Below are positions 28,434-37,005 of a stretch of DNA of 64,000 nucleotides, one piece after another. Every line of letters starts with the position of its first letter. Within the stretch, counting starts at the first letter, position 1. Where the stretch lies: contig OY729512.2 in assembly GCA_963422445.2 (NCBI GenBank), forward strand, positions 806,001 to 870,000, read 5' to 3'. The notes beneath the pieces were generated by a model, which worked only from the letters and a program-made list of their open reading frames with translations, ran no database searches and was not told the origin of the DNA. The translations under genes and the position numbers were made by a program. This DNA is from G963422445 sp963422445 (GTDB taxonomy: Bacteria > Pseudomonadota > Alphaproteobacteria > Thalassobaculales > Thalassobaculaceae).

Positions 28434-29213
28434 TCAGATCGCAATGCCGGCGGCGCGGACGGCGGTGATGCGGCTGCGGCTGACCGGAATGTCGTGGCCG
28501 CCGGTAAGGTGAAGGACGATCCGGCCGTCCTTGCGTTCTGCACCGATGACGTGGTCGAGCGCGACCCAGTAGGAGCGGTGAACCTGCAGTCCGCTGATGT
28601 CGTTCAGTTCGGTGACTGCGTCGGCGAACCGCATCAGGACCAAGGTCGATCCACAGGCCGTAAAGGCTTCGACATAGTGATCCGCCATTTTCAGGCAGAT
28701 GAGGTCACGTCCGATCTTCTGTGGCAAGCGGTCCAGAAACGGGGCTGGCCCGGATCCGGTGGGCGCCGGATCCTTTTCAGGACGCGGCGAGGTGGCGGCC
28801 GCGACAGCGAGGCCGCCAATAATCAGATTGAGAATGACAACCGCAAAATAGATCGTGGGTAGTGTTTGCGCATCGGTGTAGTCCGGGCGGAACAGGTTTT
28901 CGGCCGTGAAGACGACGCCGGTTTCCGGAATTGCCGCGGCGATGGCTGCCGCGGCCGTCATGGCGGCGCGCTGTTGCCAGGCCCGGTTCCCGGTGGCGTG
29001 GAGCGCCAGCATGATCATGGCGGCGCAGACGAGCCAGTTGACGCCCATTGCCAGGCACCAATACCCGAGGCGGTTGATCGGGCCGAGCGAATCGTAGGTT
29101 CCGAACGGCCCGATGAAGGTAAAGAGCCCGACGGTTCCAGCGAGTGCGATCGCCTGGCCGGCCAATAACCGGGCACTCGTCAGTTTACGAAGCGTGAATT
29201 GCATTTTCTGCAC
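28434..29213 (-). CDS. Membrane-anchored LytTR-family transcription regulator
   Basis: 259 residues. The N-terminal half has about four hydrophobic segments (LLAGQAIALAGTVGLFTFIG, YWCLAMGVNWLVCAAMIMLAL, AAMTAAAAIAAAIPETGVVF, TIYFAVVILNLIIGGLAVAA). The C-terminal 100 residues form a LytTR DNA-binding domain (DLICLKMADHYVEAFT, GLQVHRSYWVALDHV). Such proteins sense a membrane signal and bind DNA directly. It is divergent from the DUF2141-carotenoid oxygenase pair, with about 100 bases between, so control of that pair is plausible but unproven. Confidence 0.8.
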   Translation of the reverse strand: MQKMQFTLRKLTSARLLAGQAIALAGTVGLFTFIGPFGTYDSLGPINRLGYWCLAMGVNWLVCAAMIMLALHATGNRAWQQRAAMTAAAAIAAAIPETGVVFTAENLFRPDYTDAQTLPTIYFAVVILNLIIGGLAVAAATSPRPEKDPAPTGSGPAPFLDRLPQKIGRDLICLKMADHYVEAFTACGSTLVLMRFADAVTELNDISGLQVHRSYWVALDHVIGAERKDGRIVLHLTGGHDIPVSRSRITAVRAAGIAI

Positions 29214-29317
29214 GTGACGAAATTTCCCGCGACGTTCGCGTATCAGGCTGTGACCGGATCCCTCTGTCCGTGCGACTCCTGTAAGTGTCTGCTACAGCCA
29301 AAATGAGGATACATCCA

Positions 29318-29803
29318 ATGACAAGGACACCCAATCTGACACTGGCCGGCGCGATCTGCCTGATTTCGGCGCTGGCGTTGGCCAATCCGTTTGCTGCATC
29401 GAATGTCGAAGCAGCCGAACTTGAGGTCGTGGTCAAGGATCTGCGTCCGGGCGGCGACCTGCGTGTCGCGGTGCATCAACGCGTGGCCGGGACATCGTTC
29501 CCGGATCCATCGAGCACCGTTGCGGCGCGCATCCACAAAGCCGAGCCCGGGCCGATCGTGATCGTGTTCGAGAATCTGGCGCCAGGCGAGTACGCGGTTG
29601 CAACGTTTCACGATGCTGACCGGGATGGGGAGCTGGCGACGAATTTTCTCGGCATGCCGACCGAAGGTTACGGGTTTTCCAACGGAGCCGTGGGCGTTTT
29701 CGGGCCGCCGAGTTTCGACGCGGCGGCCGTACGGATCGGTGCCGACGATACCCGTGTCACGACGGTCGTGCCGATCGGCTATATGCTGGAGGCAGGACAA
29801 TGA
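29318..29803 (+). CDS. DUF2141 secreted protein
   Basis: About 161 residues. A signal peptide (LAGAICLISALALANPFA, cut after VEA) is followed by a DUF2141 beta-sandwich domain with VVVKDLRPGGDLRVAVH, FENLAPGEYAVATFHD, and NFLGMPTEGYGFSN. I chose the start at 29318; an ATG at 29303 is possible. DUF2141 genes often sit beside carotenoid genes, and here the carotenoid oxygenase overlaps its stop by four bases. The function is unknown. Confidence 0.8.
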   Translation: MTRTPNLTLAGAICLISALALANPFAASNVEAAELEVVVKDLRPGGDLRVAVHQRVAGTSFPDPSSTVAARIHKAEPGPIVIVFENLAPGEYAVATFHDADRDGELATNFLGMPTEGYGFSNGAVGVFGPPSFDAAAVRIGADDTRVTTVVPIGYMLEAGQ

Positions 29804-31308
29804 CGGGCGGTCTGACCCGGCGCAGCCTGTTGGGCGGCGTTTGCGGTCTGCCATTCGTGCTGACCGGTGACGCGATCGCGGGCTGCATCGAAGCGTTCGC
29901 CAAGGCGGCGGTCCGGGCGCCCTGGCTTGCCGGGTTCGCGTCGGCTCATGCCGACGCGTTCGCGGCACCGCTGACGCCTCTGGCCGGCCGCTTGCCGCCG
30001 GACCTCACCGGTGTTCTGTGGCGGAATGGTCCGGCGGGCCATGATCGTTTCGGACAGCGGTATACGCACTGGTTCGACGGTGACGGGATGGTCCATGCGG
30101 TAACCTTCACGGAGGCTGGCGTGAGTCATCGGGCCCGCATGCTGGACACCCGTAAACGCCGGTACGAGACCCAGGCCGGCGATCGCGTGGTCCCTGCATT
30201 CGGAACGGTTCCGGCAAAAATACGGCCGGTGACGGGACCCGACGACATGAACACCGCCAACACATCGATACTTGCTCATGCCGGACGCCTGATGGCGTTG
30301 TGGGAAGGCGGGTCGGCCCTGACAATCACGCCTGAGACGCTTGCCGCCGGCCGGTTTGTCGTCTGGGGCGCCAAATTTGCCGGTACGCCGTTTGGCGCTC
30401 ACCCGAAAGTGGAGCCGGACGGTACATTGTGGAACATCGGCTGCATACCGGCACCAAGGCCGATTCTGGTGTTTTACCGGATTGACCGTGACGGCCGTCT
30501 CGTTCATGCGAACCCGGTGCCGATAGCCCCTTTGGGCATGGTGCACGACTTCGTCGTGACGGCGGGGCATATCGTTGTCATGCTCGCGCCGTTCGTCATC
30601 GAACCGGACCGGTTCGCGCCGGATCATGTGAGTTATCTTGACGCGCATGAGTGGCGTCCGGATCTCGGCACCAGGGTTGTTGTTGTCAACAAGGATAGCC
30701 TGGAGGTCGAGCGGTATCACGACTTGCCGCCGGGTTTTCATTTTCATCATGGCAATGGTTGGGAAGACACCGATGGCACGATCCGCCTGGATCTGTGTCA
30801 GGCGCCCGACCCCGGATTTGTGACGAACGATCTGCGCGCCGTCATGTGCGGGGCGCGGGAGTTCGGGTCGACACATCCGGCCTATCATCATGTCGTTCTC
30901 AGGCCGGGCGGACGCGCAGAGATCGAGCGGATGGCGCCGGGTGTGGCCGAGTTCCCGGTTATCGATTTGCGGCAGACCGGATCTCGGCACCGGGCGGTCT
31001 TCGCCCTGGCCGGCGATGGAGCAGCGGGCGATTGGCCGCTTCGACGCATCGTTCGCTTCGATCCGGCCAACGGTTTGCTCGATGGCTGGTCCTATCCGGC
31101 CGATCATCTCCCCGAAGAACATGTATTTGTCCCGCGCGGAGACAGGGAGGGAGAGGGTTGGCTTATCGGACCGTTCCTCGACGCCGGGCGCGGGGTCACC
31201 GGGCTGGATGTTTTCGATGCGATGCATCTTGCCGACGGCCCGGTCTGGCAGGGCCTCTTGCCATATCCACTACCGTTGGGTCTGCATGGCACCTTCGTAC
31301 GGTCGTAA
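29800..31308 (+). CDS. Carotenoid cleavage oxygenase, exported (Tat-like signal)
   Basis: 502 residues of the RPE65/CCD seven-bladed propeller family. The four iron-binding His are visible in AHPKVEP, MVHDFVVT, FHFHHGNG and LHGTFVRS. The N-terminus LTRRSLLGGVCGLPFVLTGD resembles a Tat signal with a twin Arg, so the enzyme probably acts in the periplasm. It oxidatively cleaves a carotenoid or related polyene; the exact substrate is not evident. It overlaps the DUF2141 gene by 4 bases, and the two are probably translated together. Confidence 0.85.
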   Translation: MTGGLTRRSLLGGVCGLPFVLTGDAIAGCIEAFAKAAVRAPWLAGFASAHADAFAAPLTPLAGRLPPDLTGVLWRNGPAGHDRFGQRYTHWFDGDGMVHAVTFTEAGVSHRARMLDTRKRRYETQAGDRVVPAFGTVPAKIRPVTGPDDMNTANTSILAHAGRLMALWEGGSALTITPETLAAGRFVVWGAKFAGTPFGAHPKVEPDGTLWNIGCIPAPRPILVFYRIDRDGRLVHANPVPIAPLGMVHDFVVTAGHIVVMLAPFVIEPDRFAPDHVSYLDAHEWRPDLGTRVVVVNKDSLEVERYHDLPPGFHFHHGNGWEDTDGTIRLDLCQAPDPGFVTNDLRAVMCGAREFGSTHPAYHHVVLRPGGRAEIERMAPGVAEFPVIDLRQTGSRHRAVFALAGDGAAGDWPLRRIVRFDPANGLLDGWSYPADHLPEEHVFVPRGDREGEGWLIGPFLDAGRGVTGLDVFDAMHLADGPVWQGLLPYPLPLGLHGTFVRS

Positions 31309-31412
31309 GGCTTGGCATGGCGGTGAAGCCGGGCGGGTCCGGTCAGATGGCGGTCTGCGAAACGATTGGCATTTGGGGTTCGGTCTCACCGGTTTCTGTT
31401 GGGGCTTATATA

Positions 31413-31462
31413 CCAGTTTACCCAGATAGGGGTTGACGAAGCGCCCGATTTGGGTAAACTGA
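31413..31462 (+). promoter_or_regulatory. Internal palindrome at the left end of the passenger IS1595
   Basis: The end motif cagtttaccca recurs inverted 30 bases inward (tgggtaaactg), just before the transposase start. It could be a second transposase-binding site or an operator for autoregulation. Neither is proven. Confidence 0.4.
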
Positions 31463-31485
31463 TATCTCATGGGAGGGGGTTGATC

Positions 31486-32424
31486 ATGGCACACAAGGCG
31501 CCGGGAAAGCCCTTTCGCAAGGGTCTCTCGCTGGTCGAGATCGTCCGCATGTTCCCGGACGACACAATCGCCGAGCGATGGTTCGTTGAGACTCGCTGGC
31601 CGACCGGCGTACACTGCCCCGCGTGCGGATCGACCAATGTTCAGGAGCGCCCGACCCGCAAACCGCAGCCCTACCGCTGCCGCGATTGCCGTGGGGATTT
31701 CTCGGTAAAGACCGGGAGCCTGATGCACGGTTCCAAGCTCGGTTTTCAAGTTTGGGCCATCGCGATCTACCTGTTGGCGACCAACCTCAAGAGCGTGTCC
31801 AGCATGAAGTTGCACCGTGATCTTGGGATCACGCAGAAATCCGCATGGTATCTGGCCCAGCGCATCCGGGAGACATGGCGGGACAACAGCGACCTCTTCT
31901 CCGGTCCCGTGGAGGTCGATGAGACCTACATCGGCGGCAAGCGCAAGAACATGCCGAAGGCGAAGCGGGCGGCGCTGACGGGGCGGGGCGCGGTCGGGAA
32001 AGCCATCGTCGTCGGGACCAGGGATCGCGAGACCAACAAGATCGCGGCCCGTGCGGTCGAGGCCAACGATGGCCCGACGCTCAAGGGCTTCATCGGCGCG
32101 CACACCGCGCCGGGTGCAAAGGTGTTCACGGACGAAGCGAGCGCCTATCAGGGAATGCCATTCGACCATGAGGCCGTAAATCACTCTGCCGGCGAGTACG
32201 TCCGGGGCATGGCGCACACCAATGGCATGGAGTCCTTCTGGGCCATGCTGAAGCGGGCATATCAGGGCACCTTCCACCATTTCAGCGAAAAGCACCTTGA
32301 CCGATATGTCGGGGAATTCGCAGGCCGTCACAACGACCGCGAGGCAGACACTATCGGCATGATGGGACATATGGCCAGGAGAATGGAAGGGAAGCGGCTG
32401 GCATATCGGGATTTGATCGCGTAG
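31486..32424 (+). CDS. IS1595-family transposase (passenger-bearing element)
   Basis: 312 residues, intact. The start at 31486 follows gggaggggg. The zinc ribbon is CPACGS...CRDC. The helix region is SSMKLHRDLGITQKSAW. The DDE/ISXO2-like domain starts VEVDETYIGGKRKNM, continues FTDEASAYQGM and ends with the HTNGMESFWAMLKRAYQGTF motif carrying the final acidic/Asn residues. A deleted relative of this group (MAKKAPGKSHREGL) lies at 46559-47114. Confidence 0.92.
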   Translation: MAHKAPGKPFRKGLSLVEIVRMFPDDTIAERWFVETRWPTGVHCPACGSTNVQERPTRKPQPYRCRDCRGDFSVKTGSLMHGSKLGFQVWAIAIYLLATNLKSVSSMKLHRDLGITQKSAWYLAQRIRETWRDNSDLFSGPVEVDETYIGGKRKNMPKAKRAALTGRGAVGKAIVVGTRDRETNKIAARAVEANDGPTLKGFIGAHTAPGAKVFTDEASAYQGMPFDHEAVNHSAGEYVRGMAHTNGMESFWAMLKRAYQGTFHHFSEKHLDRYVGEFAGRHNDREADTIGMMGHMARRMEGKRLAYRDLIA

Positions 32425-32434
32425 GGGCGGTGTT

Positions 32435-33728
32435 ATGGCCTCCCCGAATCGCCTCTACTTCGGCGATTGTCTTGATGTGATGCGCCAAGACATCGCCGAC
32501 GAACGATAGACCTGATCTATCTCGACCCCCCGTTCAACTCGAAGCGGCTCTACAATGCCTTCATCGGCGGCGCTCAGTGGGTTGCGTTCGATGACACCTG
32601 GCGCTGGCATGAAGCCGTCGATGACTTTCATGCCGTGGCCGGAACGCCGGGAGCCCTGGCGGATACCATGGAGGGCTTGCGGCGGATTCTCGGCGAGGGG
32701 ACGCAACTCACCTCCCTGTCATACATGGCCAACCGGCTACGCGAGTGCCACCGCGTTCTCAAGCCGACCGGCTCGATCTATCTTCATTGTGACCCGACCA
32801 TGAGCCATTATCTGAAAATTGTAATGGATGGGTTATTTCTTCGGGGGGGGGGGGGGGGGTAAATTCATGAATGAAATTGTTTGGGTCTATGGCCTTGGCG
32901 GGAGCTCGAGAAGATACTTCTCAAAAAGCACGACATTATTTTAGCGTTCAATAAAACAAGGAACTATTTCTTTCGGAAGCCAACCACCCTTGCAACGAGC
33001 CAAAAGATGAAGGGCAAAAGAAAGGGATGCTGGACGTATGGAATGATATTCCATCATTGAACAATATGGCGCTCGAGCGTCTCGGTTATCCAACACAAAA
33101 GCCCTTGAAATTGATACAACGGATTGTTGAAGCATCCTACCTCCCCGAGGGCCTTGTGCTCGACCCCTTCTGCGGCTGTGGCACGACCGTTCAAGCTGCA
33201 CAAACGCTGGACCGCCGCTGGATCGGAATCGACATATGTGTAAATGCCTGCAAGGTGATCGAGGAACGCTTGCGCGGCCACTTCGATAGTTTGTGGGACA
33301 GCATCGAATTCATCGGGATGCCCAAGACGCGCGACGATGCAAAGACGCTAGCCAGTCTCGATGCCTTCCGCTTTGAGCGCTGGGCCGCATCGCGGGTGGA
33401 CGGCATGGAAGCGAACAAGCGCCAGCGCGGCGACGGCGGCATTGACGGGCGCGGGCGCATCCCCATCCGCAAGGGACGGTTCATCGATATCGTCTCACAA
33501 GTGAAGGGCGGCGGAACCGGCCCCGGCGACGTCCAGGCGTTCAACGGCGCGCGCCAACAGGCCGGGGCCGATCTCGGCGTGTTTACATGCTTTGAAGATC
33601 GCGTTACGCATGGGATGCGCGATGCAGCTGCGAGCGCGGGCCGGTTCATGGATGTTCCGAAAGTGCAATTGTACACTATCGAGGACTATTTCGAGGGGAG
33701 AAAACCGTCAATTCCCTCGGCAGCATAG
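32435..33728 (+). pseudogene. DNA N6-adenine/N4-cytosine methyltransferase fused to an Mrr-like nuclease domain, frameshifted
   Basis: The passenger gene starts at 32435 (MASPNRLYFGDCLDVMRQDI). The catalytic motif is LIYLDPPFNSKRLYNAF. After a 17-G tract the sequence gives NEIVWVYGLGGSS and then PTQKPLKLIQRIVEAS and VLDPFCGCGTT (SAM motif), the order of a beta-class methylase. The tail has GDGGIDGRG and DIVSQVKGG, a PD-(D/E)XK pattern as in Mrr-type nucleases, ending at 33728. The phase changes at about 32505, at the G tract, at about 32927 and near 33024; the three outside the tract each look like one lost base. As read, no full protein is made. Confidence 0.7.
32843..32859 (+). repeat. 17-base G tract inside the methyltransferase gene
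   Basis: With 17 G the upstream frame ends at once (taa at 32860). With 16 or 19 G it would continue into NEIVWVYGLGG. Such tracts can slip during replication, but they are also a common sequencing artefact. Confidence 0.85.
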
Positions 33729-33746
33729 CAGCAGAAGGAGATGACG

Positions 33747-33902
33747 ATGACCAAGCGCTATCCCGATATCGAGCCGATCCCCGACACGCCGGAGAATATC
33801 GCGCGCTCGATCATGCAGGGGCCGCCCAAGAAGAAATGGGACTTCCAGAAACCGGCTCAGCCTGAATCAGCCCAACCTCTTGACCCGGCAGAAGTTGGGT
33901 AA
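33747..33902 (+). CDS. Small passenger ORF downstream of the methyltransferase
   Basis: 51 residues starting MTKRYPDIEPIPDTPENIAR, with a strong aaggag 6 bases upstream. It is Pro/Lys-rich (GPPKKKWDFQKP) and has no recognised fold. It lies 18 bases after the methyltransferase stop and its own stop is inside the right terminal repeat, so it belongs to the element. A regulator or partner of the methyltransferase is possible, but nothing in the sequence shows it. Confidence 0.55.
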   Translation: MTKRYPDIEPIPDTPENIARSIMQGPPKKKWDFQKPAQPESAQPLDPAEVG

Positions 33903-33954
33903 ACTGGTATATAAGCCCCTTTCTGTTCGGGTTTCAAGGGACGGGCTGCGGCCC

Positions 33955-35411
33955 CAGCAATTCTCCTTGTGGCGTTTCTTGTTGCATTGCGGCCTTTCGT
34001 GTTGGTTTTTTTGGCGGTTTTGCGGTTGGAGGGATGGGCTTGGCGCGGGGGCCGGGGATCAAGCGTTTGCGGGAGGCGGGATGCCCGTGATGACGGTTCT
34101 CATGAGGACCGCCCATGACGCGAAGACATGGTAGGCGGTGATCGCGCGGATGTGCTCGAACAGGCGCCTTCGGGTTCCGAGTGCGTGCCGCGCCCGCCGC
34201 CAGGACGCTTCGATCAGGTCGCAGGCCGTGTGCAGGGCGAAGGCCAGCAGATTGAGCACGACCAGGATGCTGGCCAGTGTCTGGCTGCCATGCCCGAAAT
34301 TGTGTTCGAGGTTGTAGCCGTTGGTCTTCAGGACGTTGAAGGTCTCGTTCTCGATCTTCCAGCGGGCACGCCCGCAGGCGGCGATGGCGGCGGCGGTGTC
34401 TCGCGTGACGGCAAGGTCGGTGACGAAGCTGTTGCGGTAGGTCACCTTGCCGTCGGGCTTGGCGATCTCGACCTCCAGCCAGTTGACGGCGAGCGCGTCG
34501 GCGCCGTCGCGCAGCGGCACGCCATTCATCCAGCGATAGCGATGGCGGCGCCTGGCCGCGCCCCTGCCCACGGTCTGGCACACCTCGTCCAGCACGACGC
34601 CATGGGTGTATTCGCTCAACGTCTTGTGGCTGGACGGCTTGCACACGAAGATGAAGCTCCCGCCCGCAGCGCGCACCGCCTCGCAGATCGGCTGGCGGGA
34701 ATAGAGATCGTCGCCCAGATAGACCGGTCTCAGCCCGGCCACACAAGGCCCCAGGCGGGCCAGCCAGCACTGCGCCGCGCGGCTCTCGCAGTCCTGCTTC
34801 GCCGAGCCGTCTTGCGGGCGCACGAACTCCGGCGCCAGAGGCAAGGCGCGGCGCTGCTCCGGCGCCACCAGAGCGGCGCCGACAAAGCTGTGGAAATACT
34901 CCACATCCTCGCCCCGCCGGCGCGTCGAGCAGTGCGCGCAGTGGATCGTGCCGGAACGGAAAGGCTCCGAGCCGTCCAGCGCGATCAACACCCGATCGTC
35001 CAGGCAGCGCAGACCCGACAAGGCGCCGGCACCATCCAGGTCATCGACAAGCGCCGAAAACACCGCGTCGAAATGATCCGTCGGCGCCCCATCCAGCATC
35101 CGCCGGATATGGCTGTCGCACGGAACCCGCTCCATGCCGAACAGCGTCCCAGCGTTCGAAGCGCCGCGCTGCGCCGACAGCAGGCGCTGATGCGCCAGAA
35201 ACGACGGGCTCTGCATGAAAAACACCGAAAACGCCGCAAGCCCGATGTCTCTCATGGCATAGCGCGTGTTGCGTCCCGAGCGCTTGTCGGGCAACGCCGC
35301 GCACCGCTTCCCCAGCACATCCATGTATCGTTCAAGACGCTTCATACAACAGCTTGAATCACATCTCCAAGCCTTTGAAAACCCCCGATAACTCCAAAAG
35401 GAGAATTGCTG
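33955..35411. mobile_element. DDE insertion sequence, copy 1 of 3 (1457 bp)
   Basis: The ends are cagcaattctcctt and its inverse, with a 9-bp duplication ctgcggccc (33946-33954 and 35412-35420). The copies at 40454-41909 and 59916-61372 are nearly identical and also have perfect 9-bp duplications. Confidence 0.88.
34059..35345 (-). CDS. DDE transposase of the 1457-bp element, copy 1
   Basis: 428 residues, full length. The start MKRLERYMDVLGKRCAALPD is followed by catalytic-type segments: VLIALDGSEPF (first Asp), VYLGDDLYSRQPICEAV (second) and RWKIENETFNVLKTNGYNLE (final Glu). I recognise the DDE fold of the IS4-like superfamily but not a named family. It differs from copy 3 by a few residues only (for example EDVEYF against EEVEYF). 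Zinc-like cysteines occur in HCAHCST. Confidence 0.85.
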   Translation of the reverse strand: MKRLERYMDVLGKRCAALPDKRSGRNTRYAMRDIGLAAFSVFFMQSPSFLAHQRLLSAQRGASNAGTLFGMERVPCDSHIRRMLDGAPTDHFDAVFSALVDDLDGAGALSGLRCLDDRVLIALDGSEPFRSGTIHCAHCSTRRRGEDVEYFHSFVGAALVAPEQRRALPLAPEFVRPQDGSAKQDCESRAAQCWLARLGPCVAGLRPVYLGDDLYSRQPICEAVRAAGGSFIFVCKPSSHKTLSEYTHGVVLDEVCQTVGRGAARRRHRYRWMNGVPLRDGADALAVNWLEVEIAKPDGKVTYRNSFVTDLAVTRDTAAAIAACGRARWKIENETFNVLKTNGYNLEHNFGHGSQTLASILVVLNLLAFALHTACDLIEASWRRARHALGTRRRLFEHIRAITAYHVFASWAVLMRTVITGIPPPANA

Positions 35412-35772
35412 CTGCGGCCCGTCCCGGCATCGTCGTGCCTATGGGCAGATCAGTCGCCCGCGAATGGGGAGCGGCTGCCGAACCCCTCACCGCCGTGATC
35501 GAGGCACTCGACATGTGAACGCAATGGCTAAACTCTGGATTGGGATCCCAATGGGTCGTCATACCAGAACCAATGTAGCAATCCCGGAGCGCGGGCTCAT
35601 TGGGGTGTTCGCGGAACGTTTCCGGATCGAAATCGCCATGCCCACGTTGGAGCATATCGCGTAACGGTGCGAGGCGGGCGCAATCGATGCGTTGCGACCG
35701 CAGCACGAAGCCGTCGGCATCCTCTTCCAGACGGAGCCGGTCTCCGGGCTGTACGCCCATGGCCTTCATCAC
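35412..35772 (-). pseudogene. AbrB/MazE-type antitoxin-like gene, nonsense codon and IS-truncated
   Basis: The segment MKAMGVQPGDRLRLEEDADG and then GFVLRSQ is the AbrB swapped-hairpin fold. Upstream, the expected first strand (VTSKRQVALLK) is present in the same frame but followed by a TAA, so the native start is cut off. The frame continues through DPETFREHPNEPALRD and beyond, into the IS at 35411. No partner toxin is visible. Confidence 0.5.
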
Positions 35773-35817
35773 TTACTTGAGCAAAGCAACCTGACGCTTC
35801 GATGTAATTTTAACGTA

Positions 35818-36643
35818 ACTGCCCGGGTCTGATTACGGGTCTATTCCCGGCGGCCTGGTTCCCGACGCGTGGTTGTATGGTGAGCCGCGCCAGACGCCGC
35901 ACGCATCGACCCTGTTCGTGTGAGGGATTTCGGTGTCCGGGAGGGGTTTTCAGAGCCGCCGTCTGGAGATCAACTGCATCGGGTCGGGATGTGCCAGGGT
36001 TTCGAGAATCGTCCAGCCCTGCTTGCGGGCTGTGGCAATGACGGCGCACAGGGTGGCGAAGTTGCGGGCGCCCTGTTCGGAGCGGAAGCCGCCGGAGATC
36101 TTCTGGCGCAGCTTCACCATTGGCAGATCTTGCTCAGCGATATCGTTCGTAAAGTCAATTCGCAGGTTGGTGAGACACCGCAGGCCTCCGTCCTTGTATG
36201 TCTGGAGACGGAGGGTGAGGGTGTGCCCGATGCAGTGTTTTCTCGTCCGCGCTTGCTGCTCTGGAGCGGTGGCTGCGTATCGTGGAAAGCGATGGCTCGA
36301 TCGAGGATGCGATCATGGGCTTTGGTAATGAGATCGATCCGGGACCCGGGCCCGTCCCGGCCGGGTGGTCTCGTTCCAAGGCATGATGCGCCACATGGTG
36401 TGATTGTTCACCCATGAAATTACATCATGTCGAGACAATCCAACCAGTTTTAGGTCAGGCTCTGACACAAACCTGCCGTCGCCGTTGATCCGAAAGACCC
36501 CGTTCGCGGCTCCCGTCACACGAGAGCGCCACCCATAGACCGGGATCCTATAACGTCGAGAATAAAAATCGGGACTTGACGACACCACACCAGCACCCAC
36601 AGTCGTCCCGCCACCGTCAGCAACGTGAGACTTGGGCAGTTAC
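35818..36643 (-). pseudogene. IS66-family remnant with transposase C-terminus
   Basis: The minus strand from about 36165 to 35955 encodes LPMVKLRQKISGGFRSEQGA and TLAHPDPMQLI, the C-terminus of IS66 TnpC. The preceding part is out of frame. Terminal sequences gtaactgcccgggtct (35818) and agacttgggcagttac (36643) are inverted matches, so both ends of a strongly deleted element survive. No duplication was seen. A related remnant lies at 54363-55120. The 36313-36600 part inside it is unassigned. Confidence 0.6.
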
Positions 36644-37005
36644 GACAAGAATGCCTGAACGACCGGTAAATCGCGAAGTTTCAATGCGCCAAATCCCACA
36701 ACTGTCGACAAACAGCATGTCATCGCTTCGTTCTGGTCCGTAAAGTGCCAGATGACGACCTTCGTAATGTCAGAGTCCTGACCAATCCCTGATATCGATG
36801 CGTCTTGCCTCTTCTCAGAAGATGCGCGGCAGACAACGTGAAGCGTCTCCTGAAAATCCGTGATACTGTCCATTTTTCGGATCGGGACAATGGACGGGAT
36901 CCGAACTTGGTCGGTGAACCGCGTGCGAAGAGCAGCGGGTAACAGCACGTCCGCTGGCATTTCGCTCGTCATCGGCATTTGCTTGGCCAGTATCCGCATG
37001 TCCAT
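36640..37005 (-). CDS. Hypothetical ORF of 121 codons, doubtful
   Basis: An open minus-strand frame (MDMRILAKQMPMTSEMPADV and on) has an ordinary amino-acid composition but no recognised family and no clear ribosome site. The whole 36644-37326 interval otherwise shows no gene. It may be a decayed gene or chance. Confidence 0.25.
   Translation of the reverse strand: MDMRILAKQMPMTSEMPADVLLPAALRTRFTDQVRIPSIVPIRKMDSITDFQETLHVVCRASSEKRQDASISGIGQDSDITKVVIWHFTDQNEAMTCCLSTVVGFGALKLRDLPVVQAFLS

Larger units (their letters stand above)
31401..33919. mobile_element. IS1595-family element with passenger genes (2.5 kb)
   Basis: Perfect 24-base inverted repeats close the element. The left end begins ggggcttataccagtttac-like (exactly ggggcttatataccagttta, then ccca) and the right end is its exact inverse. 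An 8-bp duplication, tttctgtt, flanks it (31393-31400 and 33920-33927), the size typical for IS1595. Inside are a transposase, a DNA methyltransferase-nuclease fusion and a 51-residue ORF whose stop lies in the right repeat. It is therefore one transposition unit carrying cargo, comparable to the passenger-bearing (transporter) elements described for this family. Confidence 0.88.
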
